Of a stretch of 64,000 nucleotides of DNA, positions 11,352 to 21,240 are shown piece after piece. The stretch spans positions 5,680,964-5,744,963 of the forward strand of contig NC_052357.1 in the NCBI RefSeq assembly GCF_009727055.1, given 5' to 3'. Position 1 is the first letter of the stretch. Each line of letters opens with the position of its first letter. The translations under genes were made by a program, and so were the position numbers. The stretch is from Benincasa hispida (Eukaryota; Streptophyta; Magnoliopsida; Cucurbitales; Cucurbitaceae). The notes beneath the pieces are model-generated. The model was not told where the DNA came from and ran no database searches. It saw nothing but the letters and a program-made list of their open reading frames with translations.

Positions 11352-12912
11352 TAGTGCTAAGTTCTTAAACAATTTTGGATTGCATTGATAGAATGTGTTA
11401 AATTGCGTCCATTAAGCATAAATTCCATAATATTACGGTCGAATGCGTCCAACGCATTAGAGCAGTTGATCTTTATGTTTTTGTGCAGAATATGCGTTAA
11501 TGCTATGCAGAGATTGCGATCATAGGAATATATTGGTCGAGCGCAACTTCACCGCAAGACTTTGCATTGATCGTGCTCGCAAACATTCGCCCAAGAAGAA
11601 TCACCGCAACTTGGTTAGCGCAATATGGTGGGCATATCCAGGTGAAAGGACAATTAAGATCAATGTAACAGAAAGCTGACGACAGTCAGATCCAAATTAA
11701 GTTGACAGCTGATAACGGTCACAAAGTACATCCAGCTTTATCGATGACAATTATTTGGTGCATCAGTAAGGAATTAAAGTTGTCCAATCTGTACAATCGG
11801 GAGAGAGAAGCCGCCTTTCACATTTGATGCCCTATAAATATCAAGTGCATTCTTCAGAGAAGTGGTTAAGCAGTCGATTAGTTGATCAGTCAACAAGTTC
11901 ACCAGTTGTTCTTGTTCATAGTTTTCTTTTCCATTTTCCGGTGGAGCAAGAGAAGAGTGGTGGCGCCGAAGATCACCCAGGGTAGCTCGAGAGAGAACCT
12001 TGGGGCGTAAGAGTAGAGAGCAGGCCGACACTCGCGAGAGCAAAAATATCTTTAGAGCATGAGTAGAAATAGTGTAACCGCATGGCAGCAAGAAATTGCT
12101 ACCAAGCTCTTTACTATACTCGCAACATTATTTTATACTTCATCTCATATCTATCCAATGGAAGTTCTATTTCTACATCTGCTCACTCTCTTAATACGCA
12201 TGAGTAACTAAACTAGTTGAATGGGTTGAGAAGAACTAAGTTGACATGACTTAGGAAGTCCATTGCTTGCGATTGTCTTGTTTTATGTTGTGTAAAATAC
12301 CCTTTAGAGTTACTCGAGAGAGAATCTAAAGAAAGAACCTAATGTCTCGAGAGAGCTAGGTTAGAATCTGGACCCGAAAGAGCAAGAGTAGGCTTGCATA
12401 AACAAGAGATAGGGACTTTTGTCAACTTGCATCGAATGCATCCTAGGAATGAGAGTGATATTATGTGGTCGCATATTTGTGTGAATGTCATGTTGTCATC
12501 GCATAAATAGAGATAGAGGTTTATGTGTAATCTTGTCGAATTATTGCATATTTATCGCATGCGTTTTAGCCTTAGAAGCCGAGGCATTCACGCTGAGAGG
12601 TGGTTTGCTATTGTATGCATGTTGCGTGATCGCAAGGCATGAACGCATTCTAGGGAGTGTTACCGAAACTTTTCTCCACCTGTTCACCGCATATTCATCG
12701 TATTTCCCGTTTACCAACTCTTTTCAAACTTTGTCGCATTCGTTATTTATTTTCATCTATGCAAACAATAAACATAATAATTTATTTATTTAACTGGTTA
12801 CCGAAAGTCTTCATAAAAATCACCAACACAACTATTTTCACAAGTCTCTTTGTTCGACCCTGGACCTAATAGGAAACTTAGAGGAATTTACACTTGAATT
12901 CCGCTGGGGAAA
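11317..12912 (+). mobile_element. Gypsy A 5' LTR, first 1596 bp
   Basis: It starts tgataacgggcaga and runs to ttccgctggggaaa, where a solo LTR of the same family is inserted. The last 67 bp are at 14492-14558. The rejoined LTR is 1663 bp, against 1657 bp for the 3' LTR. Short ORFs on either strand in here (for example 11774-12091 minus, 12485-12793) recur in each LTR copy with changes and have no protein character. Confidence 0.85.
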
Positions 12913-14486
12913 TGATAACGGGCAGAAATGCACGTTATCATAGTACTAAGTTATTAAACAATGTTGGATTGGGTTGATGGAATATGTTAAATTGCGTTCA
13001 TTAAGCATAAATTCTATAATATTTCGGTCGCATGCGTCCAACGCATTAGAGCAATTATCTTTACATTTTTGTGCAAAATATGCGTTAACACAATGCAGAG
13101 ATTGCGATCATAAGAATATATTGGTCAAGCGCAACTTCACCGCAATACTTTACATTGATCGTGCTTGCAAACATTCGCCTAAAAAGAATCACCGCAACTT
13201 GGTCAGCCCAATATGGTGGGCGTATCCGGGTGAAAGGACAATTAAGATCGATAGGACAGAAAGCTGATGACAGTCGGATCCAAATTAAGTTGACAGCCGA
13301 TAATGGTCAAAGTATATCCAGCTTTATCGGTGACAATTATCCGGCGCATCAGTCAGGAATTAAAGTTGTCCCATCTTTACAACCAGGAGAGAGAAGCCGC
13401 CTTTCACCTTTTATGCCCTATAAATACCAAGTGCATTCTTCAGAGAAGGGGTTAAGCAGTCGTTTACTTCATCGCTATTACAAGTTCACACCTCAGTTTA
13501 TAGTTTTCTTTTCCATTTTATAGCGAAGCAAGAGAAAAGTGGTGATGCCGAAAATCGCCCAGGGAAGCTCGAGAGAGAACCTTGGGGCGTAAGAGCAGAG
13601 AGCGGGCCGACTCTCGTGAGAGCGAGAATATCTTTAGAGCATGAGTAGAAACAGTGTAACCGCCTGACAGCAAGAGATTGCTCGAGGCTCTTTACTATAC
13701 TTTCATTGTTATTTTGTACTTCATCTCATATTTATTCAATGGAAGTTCTATTTCTATATCTGCTCACTCTCTTAATACGCATGAGTAGCTAAACTAGTTG
13801 AATCGGTTGAGAAGAATTAGGCTAACATGACCTAGGAAGTTCATTGCTTGTGATTGTCTTATTTTAAGCTGTGCAAAATACCTTTTAGAGTTACTCGAGA
13901 GAGAATCTAAAGAAAGAACCTAATGTCTCGAGAGAGCTAGGTTAGAATCTGGACTCGAAAGAGCAAGATTAGGCTTGCATAAACAAGAGCTAGGAACTTA
14001 GAGATAAGCTTTGTTTGTCAACTTGCATCGCATGCATCCTAGGAATGAGAATGATATTATGTGGTCGCATATTTGTGTGAATGTCAGGTTGTCATCGCAT
14101 AAATAGATATAGAGGTTTATGTGTAAACCCTATAGATTACAAAGCATGAACGCATTCTAGAGAGTTTTAGCCGAAACCCTTCTCAACCCGTTCACCGCAT
14201 ATTCATCGTATTTCCCGTTCACCAACTCGTTTCAAATTCTACTGCATTCGTATTTATTTTCATCAACGCAAACAACAAACCCCGCGATTTATTTATTTAA
14301 CTGGTTACCGCAAGTTTTCATAAAAATCACCAGCGCAACTATTTTCACAAGTCCCTGTGTTCGACCCTGGACTTATCAGGAAACTCAGGGGAATTTACAC
14401 TTGAATTCCACTAGAGAAACTTGAGTGCACAATCTAATCCATCAACGCATATTATCCATATTTCCATTACAAAAATTAACGCATCA
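12913..14486 (+). mobile_element. Solo LTR of the gypsy A family inside the 5' LTR
   Basis: It starts tgataacggg at 12913 and ends aacgcatca at 14486 (1574 bp). It is flanked by ggaaa at 12908-12912 and again at 14487-14491. After the second ggaaa the host LTR continues with cttgagtgcac, exactly the bases that follow gggaaa in the 3' LTR (near 28006). It therefore inserted into the 5' LTR and later lost its body by LTR-LTR recombination. This is seen directly. The mechanism is inference from known solo-LTR formation. Confidence 0.85.
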
Positions 14487-14491
14487 GGAAA

Positions 14492-14558
14492 CTTGAGTGC
14501 ACAACACAATCCTTCAACGCATATCATCCATATTTCCACTACATAAAATAACGCATCA
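14492..14558 (+). mobile_element. Gypsy A 5' LTR, last 67 bp
   Basis: It matches 28011-28077 at the end of the 3' LTR (cttgagtgcacaac ... aacgcatca). It ends one base pair group before the primer-binding site, completing the interrupted LTR. Confidence 0.85.
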
Positions 14559-14564
14559 AGTTTT

Positions 14565-14582
14565 TGGCGCCGTTGCCGAGGA
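14565..14582 (+). other. Gypsy A primer-binding site (tRNA-Asp)
   Basis: tggcgccgttgccgagg lies six bases past the LTR end. Plant tRNA-Asp(GTC) ends in ...ccccggcaacggcg plus CCA, so the site pairs along its length with one mismatch (a in place of g). This primer choice is characteristic of the Athila/Tat lineage. Confidence 0.9.
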
Positions 14583-14599
14583 CTTTGGAAAAATAGTTG

Positions 14600-15917
14600 T
14601 TAACGATAATTTTTGTGATTTCTTTGCAGAATTCTCAATCTCTGGCAAACTACGACCCGGAGATAGAGAGAAAATTTTGAAGGAGACTACGAGACCGCCA
14701 GTAGCAACCACAATTCAATAAAGAAGAGATGGCACAGCAGCCTGGAGGTAGAGCACCAAACAACAACAATGTCATGGAAAATCTGATTCTGTTGGCAAAC
14801 GATCGCAATAGGTTCATTAGGGACTATGTATCACCAAACCTCTATGATTTCTCTCCGGAAATCATGAGGCCTGCCTTAGACGGTAGTAGATTTGTAATGA
14901 AACCGGCGATGTTGCAAATGATCCAGGCTGCAGATCAATTCGGAGGAAGAAGTGGCGAGGATCCGCACGCCCACCTCCGAAGTTTTATTGAAATCTACAA
15001 TATTTTTGTGTTCCCAAACATCTCCTCTGAAGATGGTCAGCATAATGGGCTATCAGACTGCCTTCAAATGGAAATTTCCTATCACGGTTTGAATCCTACT
15101 TCGCAGACCACTGCCAACGCGGCAGCAGCTGGTGGTTTGCTTGACAAGACTTACGATGAGGTGAAGAACATCCTGGACCGCATTTCCAAGAACCATGAAG
15201 ACTAGAGGGAGAGTGACTAGAGATTAAGACTCAAAGATTCTGACGCAAATAACGGTGCCATTGTTTCGTTACAAAATTAAATCACCGCAATGATGAATTT
15301 GATTCAAGGAATGGCAATCCGCACCCTAACACCATAAGGTGGGCAAATTAACGTAATAAGTCAAAACACTGCAAGGTGTGTGACTTGCGGTGATGGGCAT
15401 GCGATGGACGATTGCCCGCAAAATCCACAGTCTGCATATTTTGTAAAGAATAATCCCTTTTCAAACACTTACAACCCCGGGTGGAGAAACCACCCCAATT
15501 TTGCTTGGAAGAATCAATAACAAAAATTTCAATCTGTGGCGCAAAAAGAAGAGCCACCAGGATTCTTCCAATGCAACAACGGTCAACAGAGCTACCAAGC
15601 AAGTAGCTCACAACAACCAATGCAATCTTCTTCTCTAGAGAGCCTTTTGAAGCAATATATAGAGAAAAACGATACAGTGCTTCAAAGTCAAATTACGTCC
15701 ATCCGCAACCTGGAATTGTAAATGGGTCAGATTGCAAATGAGCTGAAGAGTAGACCGCAGAGGGCGTTGCTAAGTTCTACTGAGCTTCCACGTAACCCAG
15801 GGGGATCAGGAGGAGTAATGTCAGGTTGTGACATTGCGCAGTGGAAAGACTGTGGAGGGAGAAAGGAAGGATCAGAATAGAACAACTTCCATCGCAACTT
15901 AGCCCGAGATTTCAGTA
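14600..15917 (+). pseudogene. Gypsy A gag (capsid and zinc knuckle), broken
   Basis: The leader near 14640-14660 encodes a YDPEIERK motif typical of the gag start in this lineage, with a frameshift soon after. From 14729 the main frame reads MAQQPGGRAPNNNNVMENL, then FVMKPAMLQMIQAADQFGG and DPHAHLRSFIEIYN (retrotrans_gag-like). The centre of the capsid is missing: NISSEDG jumps to a YHGLNPTSQ segment, a loss of about 90 residues compared with usual gags. The zinc knuckle CVTCGDGHAMDDC is at 15377-15415, followed by NPGWRNHPNF. The same frame contains stops at 15203, 15518 and 15719, the last two looking like glutamine codons changed to TAA. Confidence 0.85.
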
Positions 15918-16837
15918 ATGCAAGAAGAAGAAAGAGAGACTAAAGCAGTGGAACCTGAGATTGCGTCGAACTTAAAGTCAAATGAAATAGGAACCGTGAA
16001 AGTCCAGTTACCACCTTTCCCTCATAGGTTAAGAAAGAAGAAAAACAAAAAGGTACAGTACCAACGCTTCTTATCTATGTTAAAACAATTACATGTTAAT
16101 ATTCCTTTCAGTGAAGCGACTGAGGAAATGTCTGCCTATGCCAAGTTTCTGAAGGACATGGTAACTAAGATGAGAGGCGTTGGAAAATTTCCCACGGTGG
16201 CACTAACGCAAAGTTCCAAATCTATCATCCCACCGAAGATGGGCGATTCTGGAAGCTTCATTATTCCTTGCTTTATAGGAGGACTCTATATTGGGCAAGC
16301 CCTGTGTGACTTGGGGGTCAACATAAACTTGATGCCACTGTCAACCTTTCGACAATTAAATATGGGGCAACTTGTGCCCACATCCGTGACTCTCCAGTTG
16401 GCAAGGACGTGTTGATCACGATTGATAAGTTCATTTTGCCAGCTGACTTCATCATCCTAAATTATGAGGCCGACAAGGATGTACCCATCATTTTGGGGAG
16501 ACCTTTCCTATCAACGGGTTGTGCACAAATTGATGTGCACAAGGAAGAATTCACTTTGAGCATAAATAGACAGAAGCTCAAGTTTAATATAATTCGTGGC
16601 ATGAAATTTCCTGATGAGGAATACCTGCAAGATTCTGAAGATGACCTGAATTTGATTGAAGAAGAAAAGTCTGATGAAGAACGTGAAGAAGAGGATGCCA
16701 ACACATCCGTAGCTGTATGCAATGCGATCGTAGCAAAAAACAAACAAAGAGGAAGGATCGATCGCAACGCAAGAAGAAGAACCGGAGGAAGAAAGAAAAA
16801 TAATGCAACCTTCTCTCGTGGAACCATCAACACTTGA
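15918..16837 (+). pseudogene. Gypsy A aspartic protease region, frameshifted
   Basis: 15918-16415 reads a linker rich in Glu/Lys, a conserved 'LPPFPHRL' block and then the retropepsin segment FIIPCFIGG...ALCDLGVNINLMPLS. The catalytic aspartate is in CDLG, though the usual next residue Ala is Val. The frame breaks at LQLARTC and resumes in another frame at 16409 (ITIDKFILPADFIIL, then VPIILGRPFLSTG). That break removes about a dozen residues. A second acidic stretch (16600-16730) is the usual spacer before reverse transcriptase. The 266-residue antisense ORF at 16511-17311 is a shadow. Confidence 0.85.
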
Positions 16838-17879
16838 ACTGAAAACCCTACCAACACATTTGAAGTACGCATTTCTGGGGCAGAATGAGAAGCTGCCAGT
16901 GATAATTTTCTCTGTCTCAGCAAAGATCAAGAGAATGCGTTGAACATTCTCAAGAAACATGTGCGAGCAATTGGCTGGACACTCGCTAACATCAGAGGAA
17001 TTAGCCCCGCGTACTGCATGCACCACATTCGTCTTGAGGACGACCACAAAGCAACTATTGAAAATCAATGTAGACTTAACCCTGCGATGAAGAAAGTCGT
17101 CAAAAAGGAGATTATCAAGTGGCTGGATGGGGGCATTATCTATCCCATTGCAGATAGCACGTGGGCAAGTCCCGTGCAATGTGTGCCGAAGAAGGGCGGA
17201 ATGACGGTAGTCCCCAATGAGAACAATGAATTGATACTGCAAAGAACCATCACTAGATGGTGCATCTGCATGGACTACCGCAAACTGAATGTGGCCACAA
17301 AGAAAGATCACTTCCCTTTGCTATTCATCGATCAAATGCTGGACAGATTAGCTGGAAACGATTTTTATTGCTTCTTGGATGGATATGACGGGTACAATCA
17401 AATTGTGATAGCTCCTGAAGACTAAGACAAGACCATATTCACCTGCCCATATTGGAAATTTGCTTTTCGCCGCATGTTGTTTGGCCTTTGCAATGCGCCA
17501 ACACGTTCCAAAGGTGCATGATGGCGATCTTTTCAGATTATCTCGAGGACTCAATAGAAATATTTATTGATGACTTCTCCGTTTATGGGAACACATATGA
17601 AGTCTACCTAGCCAATTTGGATAAAATCCTGAAAAGATGTGAAGAGACGAATTTGGTGCTCAATTGGGAAAAATGTCACTTCATGGTGAAAGAGGGTATA
17701 GTGTTGGGACACAAAGTCTCTTGGGAAGGGTTGGATGTGGACAAAGCAAAGTTCGACGCAATTGAAAAGCTTCAACCTCCAACCAACGTGAAGGATTTGT
17801 GAAGCTTCTTGGGGAATGCTGGATTCTATAGACGATTCGTCAAGGACTTTTCTAAAATAGCACTACCACTGAGTGCGTT
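16838..17879 (+). pseudogene. Gypsy A reverse transcriptase, broken and interrupted
   Basis: The region starts with the pre-RT linker (LPTHLKYAFLG type) and continues at 16940 with MNILKKHVRAIGWTLANIRG, then WASPVQCVPKKGG and CMDYRKLNVATKKDHFPL (fingers), and FYCFLDGYDGYNQIVIAPED (palm, first catalytic Asp). A stop at 17423 replaces a glutamine position (PEDxDKT). 17561-17802 carries the IFIDDFSVYG active site, so both catalytic aspartates are present. Another stop at 17800 replaces arginine before SFLGNAGFYRRF. The copia B insertion follows at 17885. The enzyme belongs to Ty3-gypsy. Confidence 0.9.
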
Positions 17880-17884
17880 GTTAG
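17880..17884. repeat. Left target-site duplication of copia B (gttag)
   Basis: gttag at 17880-17884 is repeated exactly at 23202-23206, and the gypsy RNase H reading continues across the pair. Confidence 0.92.
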
Positions 17885-18030
17885 TGATGGAACACGAGTC
17901 ACACACAATGGAACTAGGATCTAATTACACTCTAATTGCTTCTAATTTAAAGGAAAATAGCATGCACTAGAAGGAAAAAACATTGAATTAAAAAGGATGG
18001 GATACAACCTTTGTAGCTTACGAACAACGC
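17885..18030 (-). mobile_element. Copia B 3' LTR remnant (last ~145 bp)
   Basis: It aligns with 21241-21390 of the 5' LTR with a few differences (for example cacttgaagg against cactagaagg). It includes the terminal tgatgg, the reverse complement of the LTR end ccatca. Confidence 0.85.
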
Positions 18031-18870
18031 TTTTCGTCACTGAATATCGAATGCATGTCCCCAAAAGGAATCAGGTAACTCAGCAAAGCTCATCATTGAG
18101 CGAACCATGTCCAACAAGGTTCTGTTTCTTCTTTCAGATACACCGTTCTGCTGAGGCATATTAGGTGCAGAGAGTTGTGACTTCATTTCGTGTTCTATCA
18201 TATAGTCTTGAAATCTTAAGTCCATGTACTCCCCACCTCGATCTGATCGTAGTGTCTTAATTGTTTTACCTAATTGGTTCTCAACCTAAGCCTTATATTC
18301 CTTGAACTTTTCAAAAGAATCAGACTTGTGATGCATTAGGTAAATATGACCATACCTTGAATAATTATTAATAAAACTGATGAAATATTCATACAACACC
18401 TCGAGCTTTGACATTCATCGGTCCACAGAGGTCTGAATGTTCGAGCTCTAAGGTATTGTGGCTCTAAGACCTTTTCCAGTAAAAGATCTCTTAGTCATTT
18501 TTCCTTCAAGACAAGGCTCACATGGAGATAAAGTATTGTCTTCTAATTGATTTAGGAGTCCATTCTTAACCAATCTCTCAATCCTTTTGAGATTTATATG
18601 ACCAAGTCTTAAGTGTCATAGATAGGCATTAGAAGAAACTTTTTGTCTTTTATTTTGAATTTCAGTTGTTCTAAAACTCTCAGTATTTAAGATAAATTTT
18701 GCTTTAGTTGGTCTTAACTTATATAAGTTGTTTTCAAGTATAGCAGAACAAATTTGAATACCTTTTCTGAAAATGAACGCTTCATTAACTTCAAAAGATA
18801 TTTTATACATTTGTTCCAATATACAAGCGATAGATATTAAATTCCTCTTTATAAGAGGTGCATACAAAAC
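18031..18870 (-). pseudogene. Copia B GAG-pre-integrase and integrase, truncated
   Basis: Minus-strand pieces: 18867-18616 gives LIKRNLISIACILEQMYKI and ends near the LRLGHINL block. 18560-18300 holds the zinc site (CEPCLEGKMTK) and a broken core. 18225-18037 reads MDLRFQDYMIEHEMKSQLSA, PQQNGVSERRNRTLLDMV and ends LPDSFWGHAF. The catalytic Glu region is present, while the first Asp block (HSDLCGP in relatives) is frameshifted. It stops abruptly at 18037, at the deletion junction with the LTR remnant. Confidence 0.85.
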
Positions 18871-18885
18871 ATCTTTAAGTATGAT

Positions 18886-19266
18886 TTATCTATCGTTGAA
18901 AAACAACTTCAAGTCTCCCACTGCTTCGACCGAGACAACCTCTCTTATTCCAACCTTGAGGGTGATCTCGCCTTCTTCAAACTTTTTCCAGGAACAAGTT
19001 TCTTGAAAAAAGAAGCAAATATGTTTAGTGGCTCCTGAATCCAATATCCAGGTTGAGGTATCATACTCCACTAAACATGTTTTAGCAACTAGTAAATCAT
19101 ATTTACCTTGTGCTTCTTTCGAGGCAGGGGCCTGAGGACATTCCTCAGTTAAGACAAATCTCAAGTCATCTATTACTAGTGTTGAATTAAGATTGTTTTT
19201 CCATGTTGAGTAATTATCGCCCTTTAGTTTCTCGGAAGCTAAGAGTTGATCTAGAGAACTAGTCAT
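18886..19266 (-). pseudogene. Copia B gag N-terminus joined to protease
   Basis: A single 126-codon frame begins MTSSLDQLLASEKLKGDNYS (the start of a copia gag), runs about 48 residues, then passes directly into QGKYDLLVAKTCLVE and WILDSGATKHIC, where DSGA is the protease active site. The rest of gag, including capsid and zinc knuckle (usually about 200 residues or more), is absent without a frame change. The frame ends after the LKLFFNDR block. This could be a fused gag-protease of a non-autonomous line or a later deletion. Confidence 0.8.
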
Positions 19267-21226
19267 GCTGAAAAGAAAAACATATCATTTTTAGTAAAAA
19301 CATTAATCATTTAAATCCAATCAAGTTTAGCAAAAAAAAACTAATAATGTACCCTTCATTATTATATTTTTCCATGATATTCAATGGTTTAGAATAACCT
19401 CCACCGAGGGGTGATCGACTATTCCTCCGTTGAACCAAGACTATTTTGACTAGATACTATTACCAGAATAACTCTTATTCCAATAATAACTCAGTTACCA
19501 CTACTTTGGTCAAGAATTTACTAACACTTAGTAATTCTTGTAAGTGTGACCCTCCATTTTCAGACCTCAAAGATCGGAATCATTATGCTCTTGAAGTTGG
19601 AAAGACAAAAATGAAAACGAACCTGAGAGACCCTATCTATTTCTAGAGTTCGTGGAGTTCCAAATCCTATAATATAGCCCTCTGATTGGTAAGGCTGCTC
19701 CAGGGCAGACATGCAGGCGCATTATAGGAATCTCACGGTACGACCTAATGGAAGAGACCGTAGGATGTGTTTACATACTTCCTTCCCCCATTTACTATGA
19801 ACAACTTCCCCTATTCACCTTGGTATTGACTCATGCAAACACTCTCCGAATGGAGTCCGCTCCCAAAGCGGCCCAAACCCAAGCATGAATCTCACGGTGT
19901 GAACTCTTAGGGACGCTAGAGCTAAAAATACATTACTTCTCTCCAGTTGAAGTGTTCTAGACGGTTAGGGTATAAAATACTTAGCGATACATTTCGGCTA
20001 ACTAAACATATCCTAAGTCTAGGTGATTCATCCGAGTATAACTTTTATACTAGATTTTTAACCTACGATGTCTAGGTGATAAACAAATTTTATTACCTCA
20101 CACCGCTCATGCATGCTCATAAAACCGGTCTAACCTAACTCAGACGTCGGCTCGATCTCCATGTAGTAGGTGTTTCATGAACCGTCAACTTAAAAACTTT
20201 CAACCTTAGTCATCTTATCTGACTTTTTGTCAAGATCTTGCCGGGTGAGTTTTCTTGTAACTTCGGTTTTACAAGATATCGACCTATTTTTCTATGAAAA
20301 TTTGGATTGCTCGATGGTTAACCTTAAATGAGCATGCATCTTATCTGTATTATAGATTTTAGAAGTCTAGGTAATTTTATAACAATTATAACCCTAGAGC
20401 ATTCATCTATAACATGCTTCCTTCAATCAAACATGCTTTAATACAACATATATAAAACTAAGCATGCATAGTATATATTTTATAATACTTATAAGATATA
20501 ATAAATGCATATCACATGCTTTTCCTATGGTGGGGTTTTAAAACTATATGGCAAACTATATGCACACATAATCAAACAACATTATATATCACATGCATAA
20601 TAGGTAAACAACATTTTGAACCATTTGGAATCACTCTAAAACTCGAACCGGCCTAAAAACACCAAAAACCAAGTTAAACAAGTCAAACCGGCTCAACTAG
20701 GTCAAACAGACCAGTCCAGACCGTCTGGTCAATGACCGCTGGTGCAGTCAACGGAACCGGACGCAGGGCGGGTCGACGGAGCGCGCGGGTTGCGAGCAGG
20801 CGACAGGCGTACAGGCAGCTTCGAACCGGGTCGCATGAATCGGAGCGGGCGGGTACGCGAAGCTAGGTGCGCATGTGAGAAATCGGGTCGGAGCGCTTCT
20901 CGGGTCGGGTCTAGGAGCTTCTCTCGGGCCTGGGAGTAAAATCGGGTCTATGAGCCAAAATTCTCCAATTTTACTGCTGTCCTCTCTCCCGGAATCAAGA
21001 AATTACAGTCTAGTTTCAACTCTAATGACTCCAACAAATTTACAGACCCTTTTTCACACATTAATGCTTATAAACATGTGAGTAATTACAAATTTCCACA
21101 AGAAATTTAAAGAAAAACAATGCCAAAATCATAATAAATCCACTTTAGTCCATATTTCATTCAACACTTTGAATAGAAAGAAAAAAAAAAACACCCCCCA
21201 AAAGCAATTGAGCGTAATTAAAGCAT
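19267..21226 (-). other. Copia B long untranslated leader with GC-rich island
   Basis: About 1.96 kb lies between the primer-binding site and the gag start with no coding. 20700-20945 is strikingly GC-rich (repeated gggtcg/gcgggcggg words) in otherwise AT-rich DNA. The + strand ORFs there (20742-20939) have biased Arg/Gly content and no recognisable domain. 19400-20300 contains pyrimidine-rich leader sequence. Similar leader text is seen at 55325-55500 in copia C (gctgaaaagaaaaacac). Confidence 0.7.
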
Positions 21227-21237
21227 GCTCTGATACC
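21227..21237 (-). other. Copia B primer-binding site
   Basis: Minus strand reads ggtatcagagc three bases after the LTR end ccatca. This is the methionine-tRNA type site, with the usual first t displaced (tgaggtatcagagc). Confidence 0.8.
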
Positions 21238-21240
21238 TCA

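Noticed and set aside
12908..14558. Tandem duplication of the last 70 bp of the 5' LTR.
   Set aside because: The ggaaa target duplication and the length match of the rejoined LTR explain it better as a nested solo LTR.
16511..17311. 266-codon antisense ORF, the longest minus-strand frame in gypsy A.
   Set aside because: It lies opposite well-supported protease and reverse transcriptase coding and has no domain of its own.
20742..20939. Arg/Gly-rich 65-codon ORF.
   Set aside because: It arises from the GC-rich leader of copia B. No homology or codon pattern supports a protein.
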